The notes under the pieces were generated by a model. The model had not been told where the DNA came from, made no database searches, and saw nothing but the letters and a program-made list of their open reading frames with translations. A DNA stretch of 64,000 nt from a bacterium (GTDB taxonomy: Bacteria > Bacillota > Bacilli > Lactobacillales > Streptococcaceae). Position numbers and translations under genes: made by a program. Shown one piece after another: positions 41,515-51,206 of this stretch; position 1 is the first letter of the stretch, and each line of letters starts with the position of its first letter. Where the stretch lies: assembly GCA_905221105.1 (NCBI GenBank), contig CAJNBW010000002.1:62001-126000 (forward strand). The letters are read 5' to 3'.

Positions 41515-41515
41515 A

Positions 41516-42496
41516 ATGGCTTTAACAGAACAAAAACGTGCACGCTTAGAAAAACTTTCTGATGAAAATGGTATCATCTCAGCTCTTGCTTTTGACCAAC
41601 GTGGTGCTTTGAAACGCCTTATGGCTCAACACCAAACAGAAGAACCAACTGTGGCTCAAATGGAAGAACTTAAAGTCTTGGTAGCAGATGAATTGACTAA
41701 ATACGCTTCATCTATGCTTCTTGACCCTGAGTATGGACTTCCAGCAACTAAAGCTCTTGATGAAAAAGCTGGTCTTCTCCTTGCTTATGAAAAAACAGGT
41801 TATGATACAACAAGTACAAAACGTTTGCCAGACTGCTTGGATGTTTGGTCTGCAAAACGTATTAAAGAAGAAGGTGCAGATGCAGTTAAATTCTTGCTTT
41901 ACTATGATGTAGATAGCTCAGACGAACTCAACCAAGAAAAACAAGCTTACATCGAACGTATCGGTTCTGAGTGTGTGGCTGAAGATATCCCATTCTTCCT
42001 TGAAATCCTTGCTTACGATGAAAAAATTGCGGACGCAGGTTCTGTAGAATACGCGAAAGTAAAACCACACAAAGTTATCGGGGCTATGAAAGTCTTCTCA
42101 GACCCACGCTTTAACATTGATGTCTTGAAAGTAGAAGTTCCTGTTAACATTAAATATGTTGAAGGCTTCGCTGAAGGTGAAGTAGTTTATACACGTGAAG
42201 AAGCAGCAGCCTTCTTCAAAGCACAAGATGAAGCAACTAACTTGCCATACATCTACTTGAGTGCTGGTGTATCAGCTAAACTCTTCCAAGATACTCTTGT
42301 ATTTGCTCATGAATCAGGTGCAAACTTCAACGGAGTTCTTTGTGGCCGTGCTACATGGGCTGGATCAGTTGAAGCTTACATCAAAGATGGTGAAGCAGCA
42401 GCTCGCGAATGGCTTCGCACAACTGGTTTTGAAAATATTGACGAGCTCAACAAAGTTCTTCAAACAACAGCGACTTCATGGAAAGAACGCGTGTAA
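41516..42496 (+). CDS. lacD: Tagatose-1,6-bisphosphate aldolase LacD
   Basis: LacD splits tagatose-1,6-bisphosphate into dihydroxyacetone phosphate and glyceraldehyde-3-phosphate. The 326-residue class I aldolase shows [26 protein letters not shown] and the Schiff-base lysine in [13 protein letters not shown]. It completes the route from galactose-6-phosphate to glycolysis. In S. pyogenes a LacD paralogue regulates transcription, but nothing here suggests that role. Confidence 0.96.
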   Translation: MALTEQKRARLEKLSDENGIISALAFDQRGALKRLMAQHQTEEPTVAQMEELKVLVADELTKYASSMLLDPEYGLPATKALDEKAGLLLAYEKTGYDTTSTKRLPDCLDVWSAKRIKEEGADAVKFLLYYDVDSSDELNQEKQAYIERIGSECVAEDIPFFLEILAYDEKIADAGSVEYAKVKPHKVIGAMKVFSDPRFNIDVLKVEVPVNIKYVEGFAEGEVVYTREEAAAFFKAQDEATNLPYIYLSAGVSAKLFQDTLVFAHESGANFNGVLCGRATWAGSVEAYIKDGEAAAREWLRTTGFENIDELNKVLQTTATSWKERV

Positions 42497-42548
42497 AATA
42501 AGAATTGGACTGTTTGAGTATTTTCGTCTAAAAATGGAATTTTATTGA

Positions 42549-42586
42549 TTGAAAGTGTTTACAATCTTTTATCTTAGTGTTATAAT
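42549..42586 (+). promoter_or_regulatory. Promoter of lacTGFE with overlapping cre
   Basis: -35 TTTACA (42558-42563) and -10 TATAAT (42581-42586) are 17 bases apart. TTGAAAGTGTTTACA (42549-42563) matches the cre consensus at 14 of 15 positions and overlaps the -35 box. Confidence 0.75.
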
Positions 42587-42604
42587 TAAACCATAGTTTA
42601 ATAG

Positions 42605-42692
42605 TAGTGAGTGTTACTAAGTAATATTAGGCATGATCACAGATGAATTAGAAAATAGTTAATTTTCTAACCTCATTTGTGGTCATTTTTTG
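42605..42692 (+). promoter_or_regulatory. LacT antiterminator leader (RAT candidate plus terminator)
   Basis: A long hairpin forms from GATCACAGATGA (42635-42646) and TCATTTGTGGTC (42673-42684, G-U pairs allowed). An inner TTAGAAAA/TTTTCTAA stem and a T run follow. The bases just upstream (about 42605-42634) are the expected place for the RNA antiterminator bound by LacT, whose gene follows. The exact RAT fold is inferred. Confidence 0.65.
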
Positions 42693-42728
42693 TACTCATA
42701 TACCTTTAATATACAAAAGGAGGTTGTC

Positions 42729-43565
42729 ATGTATCGAATTCTAAAACCAATGAACCATAATGTTTCACTTGTCAGAAATGATAAAGGAGAAGAAGTGATT
42801 GTGATTGGTAAGGGGATTACATTTGGAAAAAAGAAGGGAGACTTAATTTCTGAAAACCAAGTAGAGAAGATCTTTCGGATGAAGACGGAAGAGTCCAGAG
42901 AAAACTTTCAGACTCTCTTAAGAGATATTCCATTAGATATACTAACGATAGGCTATAGCACGATTGATGAAGTCGTCGAAAAGTATCACTTTCCCATCCA
43001 AGAATACCTTTACGTTACTTTGACTGATCACCTATACTCCGTCTATAAAAAATTATTAAGTGGTTCGTATCAAAAAAGTCATCTTCCTGACATTTCAAAT
43101 GAATATGTCACAGAATTTTCAATGGCTCGAGATACAATTAAAATTTTAAATAGGAAATTATCGATTGTGTTTCCTGAAGATGAAATTGCTAGGATTGCTT
43201 TACATTATATCAATGCAAAGGGTGAGTATGAATTATCAGAAGAGTTAGCCGAGAATGTTGCAAAGAGAGTTTTAAGCATAGTTGAAAATGAACTATCAAA
43301 ATTTCATATTGAAAGAAATACTGAAAATAGTAATTTATATGATCGCTTGATGATTCATTTGTCCTATCTAGTAAATCGTCTTCAGAATGATAAACAAGAT
43401 ATGACTCCGTTAATACCATTGGAAGAGCATGTTAAGTTGGATTATCCTAAGGCTTATCAGATTGGACAGAGAATTCACCAAGTGATTGAAAGAGAACTAA
43501 ACATTGATTTATCGAGAAGCGAGCGTGTATATCTCGTTTTACATATTCAACGCTTGTTAAAATAA
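42729..43565 (+). CDS. lacT: Transcription antiterminator LacT (BglG/LicT family)
   Basis: This 278-residue BglG-type antiterminator has an N-terminal CAT RNA-binding domain ([20 protein letters not shown]) and two PTS regulation domains with conserved histidines (such as [11 protein letters not shown] and [12 protein letters not shown]). The lactose PTS would phosphorylate it when sugar is absent and so switch antitermination off. The start is ATG 42729 after AGGAGG; the ATG at 42690 lies in the terminator. It directly follows the terminator hairpin it should control. Confidence 0.93.
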   Translation: MYRILKPMNHNVSLVRNDKGEEVIVIGKGITFGKKKGDLISENQVEKIFRMKTEESRENFQTLLRDIPLDILTIGYSTIDEVVEKYHFPIQEYLYVTLTDHLYSVYKKLLSGSYQKSHLPDISNEYVTEFSMARDTIKILNRKLSIVFPEDEIARIALHYINAKGEYELSEELAENVAKRVLSIVENELSKFHIERNTENSNLYDRLMIHLSYLVNRLQNDKQDMTPLIPLEEHVKLDYPKAYQIGQRIHQVIERELNIDLSRSERVYLVLHIQRLLK

Positions 43566-43575
43566 GGAGAAAAAC

Positions 43576-44976
43576 ATGTACAAATTACCAGAAGATTTTA
43601 TTTTTGGTGGAGCTACAGCTGCCTATCAAGTTGAAGGAGCAACACAAGAAGGAGGAAAGGGTCCGGTGGCCTGGGATGAATTTTTGTCAGAACAGGGTCG
43701 CTTTAGTCCAGATCCTGCTAGTGATTTTTATCATCAGTATCCAAAGGATATTGAACTTTGCGAAAAGTTTGGTGTCAATGGACTTCGTTTGTCTATAGCT
43801 TGGAGTCGTATCTTTCCAAATGGTACTGGTGAAGTGAATCAGGAAGGTGTGGACTATTATCATAGAGTATTTGCAGAATGTAAAAAAAGACAGATTACAG
43901 CTTTTGTAACCCTCCATCACTTTGATACGCCAAAAGTATTATTTGATAATGGCGATTTCTTAAATAGGGATACAATTGAAGCATTTGTAAATTTTGCAAA
44001 GTTCTGCTTTGAAGAATTTACAGAAGTTCTACATTGGAGTACTTTTAATGAAATCTATCCAGTAGCAACAAATCAATACCTTCTCGGTATTTTTCCACCA
44101 GGAATTAAATATGACCTTTCAAAAGTAATTCAATGCCTGCACAATATGATGTATGCACATGCCAGAGTAGTTAATTTGTTTAAAGATGGTGGCTATCAAG
44201 GAGAAATTGGAGTAGTCCATTCTCTTGAAACGAAATATCCTGCGAGTGATAGTGAAGAAGACAAACATGCAGCATTTCTAGATGATGCCCTTTCAATTCG
44301 TTTTTTGCTAGATGCTACATACTTAGGATATTATTCAAAAGAGACTCTCGATGCACTAGAGGAGATCTGTCAAGCAAATCAGGCAACATATGAATTCTTA
44401 GATAGTGATTTTGAAGAAATGAAAAAGGCAAGTCATCGGAATGATTATCTAGGAATTAATCATTATCAATGCCACTTTGTGAAGGTTTATAATGGTGAAA
44501 ATGCAATTCACCATAATGGTACTGGTGATAAAGGGACCTCTGTTTATAAAGTAAAAGGCATTGGAGAACGTATATACAAAGAGGGAATTCCAAGAACCGA
44601 CTGGGATTGGATTATTTATCCAGAAGGACTATATGATTTATTGCTTCGAATCAAATCGGACTATCCTCATTACGATAAGATTTTCATCACTGAAAATGGT
44701 ATGGGTTATAAAGATCAATTTGATAATGGGATCATCATGGATCAACCTCGGATTGAATACCTTAAAGTTTATCTACAAGCAATTTCAAAAGCAATTAGAG
44801 CAGGTGTTAATGTTAAAGGTTACTTCTTATGGTCATTGATGGATCTGTTTTCTTGGTCAAATGGATACAATAAACGTTATGGTCTGTTTTATGTGGATTT
44901 TGAAACACAGAAACGGTATCCTAAGGCATCGGCTTATTGGTACAAGCACATTAGTACGACTAAAATTGTAGAATAG
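43576..44976 (+). CDS. lacG: 6-phospho-beta-galactosidase LacG
   Basis: LacG hydrolyses lactose-6-phosphate and other 6-phospho-beta-galactosides. The 466-residue GH1 enzyme starts [21 protein letters not shown]. The acid/base Glu is in STFNEIYP and the nucleophile in ITENGMG. The 466-residue length matches LacG. Because the operon also encodes an extracellular galactanase, beta-1,4-galactobiose phosphate is a possible further substrate; this is inference. Confidence 0.95.
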   Translation: MYKLPEDFIFGGATAAYQVEGATQEGGKGPVAWDEFLSEQGRFSPDPASDFYHQYPKDIELCEKFGVNGLRLSIAWSRIFPNGTGEVNQEGVDYYHRVFAECKKRQITAFVTLHHFDTPKVLFDNGDFLNRDTIEAFVNFAKFCFEEFTEVLHWSTFNEIYPVATNQYLLGIFPPGIKYDLSKVIQCLHNMMYAHARVVNLFKDGGYQGEIGVVHSLETKYPASDSEEDKHAAFLDDALSIRFLLDATYLGYYSKETLDALEEICQANQATYEFLDSDFEEMKKASHRNDYLGINHYQCHFVKVYNGENAIHHNGTGDKGTSVYKVKGIGERIYKEGIPRTDWDWIIYPEGLYDLLLRIKSDYPHYDKIFITENGMGYKDQFDNGIIMDQPRIEYLKVYLQAISKAIRAGVNVKGYFLWSLMDLFSWSNGYNKRYGLFYVDFETQKRYPKASAYWYKHISTTKIVE

Positions 44977-44988
44977 AGGAACTGAAAT

Positions 44989-45300
44989 ATGAAAAAAAAT
45001 GAATTACAAATGCTTGGATTTGAAATTGTTGCATACTCGGGTGACGCTCGCAGTACACTGTTGCAACTATTAAAAGAAGCAAGGTCTGGAAACTTTGAAA
45101 ATGTTGAGCGAGCTATGCGTGATGCTGACGAGAATCTAGCGAAAGCCCATAATGCTCAGACAAAACTATTAGCAGAAGAAGCCGCTGGTGAAGATTTGGA
45201 TATTGGTTTTATCTTTATCCACGGTCAGGATCACCTGATGACAACCTTGTTGCTTCGTGATTTAATTCAGGATTTTATAGAACTTTATAAAAATCATTAA
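44989..45300 (+). CDS. lacF: Lactose PTS EIIA, LacF
   Basis: This 103-residue EIIA of the lactose/cellobiose family is an all-helical trimeric protein. The conserved MLGFEIVAYSGDARS and the phosphorylation-site region FIHGQDHLMT are visible. It transfers phosphate from HPr to the EIIB domain of LacE. It lies 12 bases after lacG. A hairpin separates it from lacE. Confidence 0.95.
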   Translation: MKKNELQMLGFEIVAYSGDARSTLLQLLKEARSGNFENVERAMRDADENLAKAHNAQTKLLAEEAAGEDLDIGFIFIHGQDHLMTTLLLRDLIQDFIELYKNH

Positions 45301-45321
45301 TTTAAAAGAAAGGATATAACC

Positions 45322-45360
45322 AATGCTTAGTAGAATTTTCCTCCCTTTCTACTAGGCATT
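45322..45360 (+). promoter_or_regulatory. Stem-loop with anti-Shine-Dalgarno loop between lacF and lacE
   Basis: A 14-base-pair stem (45322-45335 with 45347-45360, one G-U) carries an 11-base loop ending CTCCCT (45341-45346). That hexamer is the exact complement of the lacE ribosome-binding site AGGGAG (45367-45372), so loop-SD pairing could control lacE translation. No T run follows, so it is not a typical terminator. Confidence 0.65.
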
Positions 45361-45379
45361 GATTGTAGGGAGTTTTATC

Positions 45380-47038
45380 ATGAATAAACTCATTCAACAA
45401 ATTGAAAAAGGAAAACCCTTTTTCGAGAAGATCTCACGTAACATTTATCTAGGCGCTATTCGTGATGGTTTCCTAGCAGCTATGCCAGCGATATTATATT
45501 CAAGTATTTTTATCTTGATTGCTTCCATACCGGATGTTCTTGGTGTCAAATTGCCCGAAGACGTTTCAGCATGGCTTTGGAAAATATATAACTATTCAAT
45601 GGGAGTAGTTGCTCTCCTAGTTTCTGCCACAACTGCACGTTGTTTAGCTGAATCCGTTAATAGAAAAATGCCTGCAAACAAAAAGATTAATGCAGTATCT
45701 GTGATGCTAGCTTCTATCGTTAGTTTTCTCCTATTAAGTGTTGATCAAATAGACAAGGGACTTGCCAGTGGTTACATGGGGACAAAGGGAATTCTAGCAG
45801 CATTCGTAGCAGCTTTTATCACAGTAAATATGTATAAATTCTGTGTTTTGAAAGATATTACGATTAAGATGCCTAAAGAAGTGCCAGGGACTATATCCCA
45901 AACCTTCCGAGATATCTTCCCATTCTCATTTGCAGTTTTTGCAGCAGTCATTATTGATATGCTTATCCGCCATTTCTTTGGACATTCATTTGCGGAGGCT
46001 GTGATCAGTTTAATGCAACCATTATTCAGCGCCGCTGATGGTTATCTAGGAATTGCTATTATCTGGGGTGCGATGGCTCTCTTCTGGTTTGTAGGTGTAC
46101 ACGGACCATCTATCGTAGAACCAGCGATTGTAGCAGTTATCTATGCAAATGTTGAAACAAACCTTCAATTGGTTAAGGCAGGAGAACAGGCTTCAAATGT
46201 TTTGACAGTTGGTTTGGGTAATTTCGTTGGTACCATGGGTGGTACAGGTGCAACGTTAGTTGTTCCCTTCTTATTCCTCCTTTTTGCAAAATCAAAACAA
46301 TTAAAAGCTGTAGGTAAGGCTTCCTTCATTCCAGTAAGTTTTGCAGTTAATGAACCTTTACTGTTTGCCACACCAATTATTTTAAATCCATATTTCTTTG
46401 TACCATTTCTATTTGCACCAATTGCAAATGTTTGGATCTTCAAGTTCTTTGTAGATGTCTTAAAAATGAATAGTTTTATGTACGTTCTACCTTGGGCTAC
46501 TCCTGCTCCAATAGGATTGATCCTTGGCACTGGTGTAAGCGTTCTTGCAATCATCTTAGTATTTGTTTTAATTTTTGTAGATAGCATTATCTATCTTCCA
46601 TTTATCAAGGCTTATGATGCCTCACTTCTCGAAGAAGAAAAACAAAAAACAAGCGAAGAAAGAACAGAACAGTCTAATCCTGAGGCGGTATCAAATAAAG
46701 AAGTTGTTACCAAATTAGGGAATCAATCAATCAATGTATTGGTTCTTTGTGCTGGAGCAGGCACGAGTGCTATGCTTGCAAATGCAATCACTGAAGGAGC
46801 AAAAGAAACAGGAGCCACTATTTCAGCATCAGCTGGCGCTTATGGATCTCATTATGAAATCATGAAGAACTTTGATATGATTATACTGGCTCCACAGGTA
46901 AATTCATTTTATGAAGATATCAAGAAAGACACAGATGCCCTCGGTATAAAACTTGCTCCTACAAAAGGCGCTGAATACATTAAATTAACACGTGATCCTA
47001 AAGGAGCCATTTCATTTGTGCTATCCTATTTCGATTAA
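45380..47038 (+). CDS. lacE: Lactose PTS EIIBC (LacE)
   Basis: LacE is the membrane permease and EIIB of the lactose PTS. The 552-residue protein has an N-terminal EIIC domain of about 420 residues (MNKLIQQIEKGKPFFEKISR; VGVHGPSIVEPA), a charged linker (EEEKQKTSEERTEQSNPEA), then the EIIB domain with the phospho-cysteine in VLVLCAGAGTSAMLANAI. The start is ATG 45380 behind AGGGAG; the ATG at 45359 lies in the preceding hairpin. The galactanase gene follows 15 bases after its stop. Confidence 0.95.
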   Translation: MNKLIQQIEKGKPFFEKISRNIYLGAIRDGFLAAMPAILYSSIFILIASIPDVLGVKLPEDVSAWLWKIYNYSMGVVALLVSATTARCLAESVNRKMPANKKINAVSVMLASIVSFLLLSVDQIDKGLASGYMGTKGILAAFVAAFITVNMYKFCVLKDITIKMPKEVPGTISQTFRDIFPFSFAVFAAVIIDMLIRHFFGHSFAEAVISLMQPLFSAADGYLGIAIIWGAMALFWFVGVHGPSIVEPAIVAVIYANVETNLQLVKAGEQASNVLTVGLGNFVGTMGGTGATLVVPFLFLLFAKSKQLKAVGKASFIPVSFAVNEPLLFATPIILNPYFFVPFLFAPIANVWIFKFFVDVLKMNSFMYVLPWATPAPIGLILGTGVSVLAIILVFVLIFVDSIIYLPFIKAYDASLLEEEKQKTSEERTEQSNPEAVSNKEVVTKLGNQSINVLVLCAGAGTSAMLANAITEGAKETGATISASAGAYGSHYEIMKNFDMIILAPQVNSFYEDIKKDTDALGIKLAPTKGAEYIKLTRDPKGAISFVLSYFD

Positions 47039-47053
47039 TGTTTAGGTGATGAT

Positions 47054-49102
47054 ATGAGATATAATTCTAAATTGGTCAATTTCATCTCGTTGACTTTTCT
47101 GTTAGTATTTCTCTTTATCTTACCAGTTAAAAATATCTTTGCAGATGATGATTTTTATGTCGAAAAGGTTGAAAACTTACCTAGTGATTTTATTAAAGGA
47201 GCTGATATTTCAACATTAATAGCCCAAGAAGAAAGTGGTGTTCGCTATTATGATGAGAATGGTAACGAGAAAGATTTAATCACTATTCTGGCAGAAAATG
47301 GCGTCAATTATGTTCGTGTTCGAATATGGAATAACCCTTATGATGACAAAGGTCATGGGTACGGTGCTGGCAATAGTGACCTCTCTAAGGCGATTGCAAT
47401 TGGGAAAAGAGCTACTGCTGCGGGGATGAGAGTTTTGGTGGATTTTCACTATTCAGATTTCTGGGCAGATCCGGGTCGACAGGTCTCTCCAAAAGCTTGG
47501 GCCAATATGACGATCGATGAAAAATCTAAAGCTTTATATCAATTTACAAAAGAAAGTTTGAACACACTGCGTGCTTCGGGTGTTGATGTTGGTATGGTTC
47601 AAGTTGGGAATGAGACAACTAGCAGTGGCATGGCAGGAGAAGCAGGTGACGAACGTTATCAGTTATTTAAAGCGGGTACGCAGGCTGTCAGGGATGTTGA
47701 CAAATCCATATTGATAACCTTACACTTCACCAATCCAGAAAAGAAATCAACGATCTTGTATTATGCAGAAAAGCTAAAAGAGAATCAGATTGATTATGAT
47801 GTTTTTGCAACGAGTTACTATTCATTTTGGCATGGAAGTCTTGAAAACTTAAATTCAGTTTTGACAGAGATTAGAGAAAAATATGGAAAACAAACTTTAA
47901 TCGCAGAAACAAGTTATGCTTATACATTGGAAGATGGTGATGGTCAGAAGAATGTGATTAAATCTGATCAGCAAACGAAGAATGGAGGGTACCCTCCAAC
48001 CGTGCAAGGCCAGGCCAATAATTTGCGTGATGTGATTGCTACAAGTCAATCTGCAGGTGCTTTAGGAGTGTTCTATTGGGAACCTGCTTGGATACCGGTC
48101 GGTAAAGCTGATAGAAATTCGAACCTACCTATTTGGGAGCAATATGGTTCTGGCTGGGCCTCATCATATGCCATCTCTTACGATCCTAACGTTGATGAAT
48201 CAAATTATGGAGGATCTGAATGGGATAATCAAGCACTATTTGATTTTAATGGAAAAGCCCTTCAATCTTTAAAGGTATTTAAATTTGTCAATACAGGTTA
48301 TGGCACAGTACCTGAGAAAAAGGATAATCAAAATAGAGAAAAAGAAGACGAGGACACCACAAATTTACTTCAAAACGGAAGTTTCGAAGAAGAGAACTTA
48401 GAAGCCTATAAGATTAGTCAAAGCTATGTTGAGCGTCAGAGTGATACCCCTAAGACGGATCAATATGCCCTTCATTTTTGGTCAGATAAGAGTATTGATT
48501 ATCAAGTAGAGCAAGCAGTTACTCTTGAACCAGGAACCTATCGGTTTTCAATTCAAATGCAAGGGGACAAAACAGGTAGTAGTGAAAGAATCTTCTCTTA
48601 TGTGAGGTTCAATGATACAATTTCAGAAGGGAATCAACTACACTTGGAAGGTTATGCTATTTGGAAAGAAAGTGTTGTTGAGTTTAAACTGACTGAAAAG
48701 ACTCAGGTAAATGTGGGTCTATCAGTTACAGCAGCTGCGGGAGCTTGGGGAACAACTGACGATTGGAAATTGAAAAGAATCGATGCAACTGAAAATTCCT
48801 AACCCCCGTCAGAACAGACTCAAACTGATGATAGCCATGAAGGAAGGCTAGAACCACCATTATCTTCATCAGAAGATCCAAAGTCTAAAACAGAACCATT
48901 AACTTCCTCCCAAGAAGTGACTACTAACCAGTCGGTTCGAAAAGATGATGGTAGTAGAACACAGAATGATAAACGTAAAAATCTTCCCGAAATGGGAATG
49001 AGAGTTCAAAAGATATTGTTCATATTGGGATTGGGAGGTATGGTATTAGCTTTGGTATTGTACTTATTTTTCATGAAAAGTAGCGGAAACTCAGACTATT
49101 GA
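47054..49102 (+). pseudogene. Secreted GH53 endo-beta-1,4-galactanase, interrupted by an in-frame stop before its wall anchor
   Basis: The frame 47054-48802 gives 582 residues. These comprise a signal peptide (cleavage likely after FA at residue 30), a GH53 catalytic domain (about 45-415) with acid/base E187 in VQVGNE and nucleophile E285 in LIAETS, a linker, and a C-terminal beta-sandwich (about 437-577) resembling galactan-binding CBMs. After a single TAA (48800-48802) the same frame stays open for 99 codons. That part holds a Ser/Thr/Pro/Glu spacer, LPEMG, a hydrophobic helix and a short tail containing Lys: a wall-sorting signal. One CAA to TAA change would explain the break. The enzyme itself is probably intact and secreted rather than anchored. 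It ends the lacTGFE operon. Confidence 0.85.
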
Positions 49103-49117
49103 TTAAATTGTTGACAA

Positions 49118-49146
49118 AAATCCCCACCAATCGGTGGGGATCGTTT
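49118..49146. terminator. Bidirectional terminator between the galactanase gene and lacR
   Basis: A 9-base stem ATCCCCACC / GGTGGGGAT (49120-49128, 49133-49141) with A and T runs on the two sides. Confidence 0.85.
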
Positions 49147-49913
49147 TATGGTTTAGAAAGAATAATTTTTGTTTGTTTCGAAAGTTGTTCGAATGTTTCT
49201 TTGCTCAGTTTAGAATCTGAGACGATGGTATCAATATCTGAGATATTGTAGAAGGTGTAAAAATCAAATTTATTGAACTTACTATTGTCAGCTAGTAAGT
49301 ATTTCTTATTGGAATTATTGAGGGCGATGCGCTGAGATTCGCCTTCCTCTTCACTAAAGGTTGCAATCGCATTGTCTTTAATACCATTACAGCTAACGAA
49401 AGCTTTAGAAAATTGTAAATTGGCCAAGTTTTGCAAGGTTAGAGTTCCCACAAAGGCTCCAGTGATAGAGCGATAGTTTCCACCGATTAAAATCAAATCT
49501 GTTAGTTTTCGTTCGTTTAGGATGAGAAAGACTGGTAAACTGTTTGTTACAACACGAATATTATCAATTGGAAGTTCGCGGGCAAAAGATTCCAAGGTCG
49601 TACCAGGGCCGATAAAAATAGTTTCACCTTCATCGATTAAATGACCTGCAAAACGGCTAATTTCTTGTTTTTCTGCAATCTGTAAGCTTTGTTTTTCAAT
49701 ATTGGAACGTTCATTGTTTAAAATGGAACCTGTGCGAATTTTTTCAGCTCCCCCGTGTACCCGAACAAGTAGATCCTTGTCTGCCAACTCTTGTAAGTAG
49801 CGTCTAGCAGTCATATCTGACACATCTAAGCGAGTCATGATTTCTTTTACAGTAATAGTTCCCTTTGTATTTACCGTTTCTAGAATATTATCTAGTTTTT
49901 CCTGCTTTAGCAT
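49146..49913 (-). CDS. lacR: Lactose PTS repressor LacR (DeoR family)
   Basis: This 255-residue DeoR-type repressor has an N-terminal helix-turn-helix (ITVKEIMTRLDVSDMTARRYL, residues about 19-39) and a sugar-phosphate-sensing domain (IFIGPGTTLESFARELP; VTNSLPVFLILNE; LIGGNYRSITGAFVG). Tagatose-6-phosphate is the inducer of LacR in lactococci. The start is ATG 49913 behind AGAGGTG; a GTG at 49922 lies within that ribosome-binding site. It converges on the operon it should control. TGTTTG-type sites lie at the gat/gal and lacA promoters. Confidence 0.9.
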   Translation of the reverse strand: MLKQEKLDNILETVNTKGTITVKEIMTRLDVSDMTARRYLQELADKDLLVRVHGGAEKIRTGSILNNERSNIEKQSLQIAEKQEISRFAGHLIDEGETIFIGPGTTLESFARELPIDNIRVVTNSLPVFLILNERKLTDLILIGGNYRSITGAFVGTLTLQNLANLQFSKAFVSCNGIKDNAIATFSEEEGESQRIALNNSNKKYLLADNSKFNKFDFYTFYNISDIDTIVSDSKLSKETFEQLSKQTKIILSKP

Positions 49914-49989
49914 CGTTATCACCTCTATTTCTATTACTATTTTATCATAAAGTGTTCAATCAATCAATTTAAAAAACAAAAGAAAACAA

Positions 49990-50030
49990 AAAACAAAAAT
50001 ATCATGGTTGTTTTAAACAAACCATGATAT
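49990..50030 (-). terminator. Terminator of nrdF
   Basis: An 11-base stem ATATCATGGTT / AACCATGATAT (49999-50009, 50020-50030) followed on the minus strand by a T-rich tract. Confidence 0.85.
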
Positions 50031-50055
50031 TGATATCACTTCTGAAATTGTTGAC

Positions 50056-51018
50056 TTAGTCTAAACCATAGTTGTAGTCATCGTCTTGCATGGCTTCAAC
50101 TTCACCAAGAAGGTAACCATTTCCGACTTGAGAGAAGAAGTCGTGGTTAGAAGTTCCTGTTGAAATACCGTTCATGACGATTGGGTTGACATCATCTGCT
50201 GAGTCTGGGAAGAGTGGATCTTGTCCCAGGTTCATGAGTGCCTTGTTGGCATTGTAGCGAAGGAAGGTTTTAACTTCTTCCGTCCAACCAACACCGTCAT
50301 AGAGGCTTTCTGTGTAGCCTTCTTCATTCTCGTAAAGAGTGTAGAGCAGGTCGTACATCCATTCTTTGAGCTTTTCTTGCTCTTCTTCAGGTAATTCATT
50401 AAAACCAAGTTGGAATTTGTAACCAATGTAGGTTCCGTGAACTGACTCATCACGAATGATCAATTTGATGATTTCAGCGACGTTGGCTAGTTTGTTGTTA
50501 CCAAGATAGTAGAGGGGAGTGAAGAAACCTGAGTAGAAGAGGAAGGTTTCAAGGAAGACGCTGGCAACTTTCTTTTCAAGTGGGCTGCCGTTTAGGTAGA
50601 TTTCGTTGACAATCTCAGCCTTCTTTTGTAGGTAAGGATTGGTATTGGTCCATTCGAAAATTTCTTCAATCTCAGCCTTGGTATTCAAGGTAGAGAAGAT
50701 AGAAGAGTAAGATTTTGCGTGGACAGATTCCATAAATTGGATGTTATTGAAAACAGCTTCCTCATGTGGTGTACGGATGTCTGCGCGAAGGGCTTGAACA
50801 CCAGTTTCAGATTGCATAGTGTCTAGAAGGGTTAAACCACCAAAGACTTTTCCGACCAAATCTTTCTCTTTGTTAGATAGCTTTCTCCAGTCGTCTAGGT
50901 CATTTGACAAGGGGATACGTGTATCGAGCCAGAATTGCTCCGTCAGTTTTTCCCAAGTTGATTTGTCGATGACATCTTCGATGGCATTCCAGTTAATGGC
51001 TTTGTAGTAAGTTTCCAT
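50056..51018 (-). CDS. nrdF: Class Ib ribonucleotide reductase beta subunit NrdF
   Basis: NrdF carries the dimanganese/diiron-tyrosyl radical needed to reduce ribonucleotides. The 320-residue protein shows the radical Tyr/metal region ESVHAKSYSSIFSTL and the later metal ligands in RDESVHGTYIGYKF, typical of class Ib R2F. It follows nrdE on the minus strand after 188 bases that contain a terminator, so it probably also has its own promoter. The flavodoxin NrdI, which class Ib needs for Mn activation, is not encoded next to it. Confidence 0.95.
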   Translation of the reverse strand: METYYKAINWNAIEDVIDKSTWEKLTEQFWLDTRIPLSNDLDDWRKLSNKEKDLVGKVFGGLTLLDTMQSETGVQALRADIRTPHEEAVFNNIQFMESVHAKSYSSIFSTLNTKAEIEEIFEWTNTNPYLQKKAEIVNEIYLNGSPLEKKVASVFLETFLFYSGFFTPLYYLGNNKLANVAEIIKLIIRDESVHGTYIGYKFQLGFNELPEEEQEKLKEWMYDLLYTLYENEEGYTESLYDGVGWTEEVKTFLRYNANKALMNLGQDPLFPDSADDVNPIVMNGISTGTSNHDFFSQVGNGYLLGEVEAMQDDDYNYGLD

Positions 51019-51094
51019 TTGAAATCTCTTTCTGTGTTTAGTATTGCGAACTCACAATTATCTCTATTTTATCATAATTCTAGAGGAGTATCGC

Positions 51095-51122
51095 ACAAAA
51101 AGTCGGAAGCCCGACTTTTTTG
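51095..51122 (-). terminator. Terminator between nrdE and nrdF
   Basis: A perfect 10-base stem AAAAAGTCGG / CCGACTTTTT (51097-51106, 51111-51120), U-rich in both directions. Confidence 0.8.
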
Positions 51123-51206
51123 TTATTTCATAGTATAGATGCTTATTCCGGTTTAGCACGGTGAATGAATACTTATCTGAGAAAATGTAGTTTCCTCAAG
51201 CAAAGA

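Noticed and set aside
49976..49998. CAAACA-like, AC-rich tract upstream of lacR as an autoregulatory operator
   Set aside because: It is the U-rich tail (minus strand) of the nrdF terminator; AAAACAAA repeats there lack the TGTTTG spacing seen at lacA.
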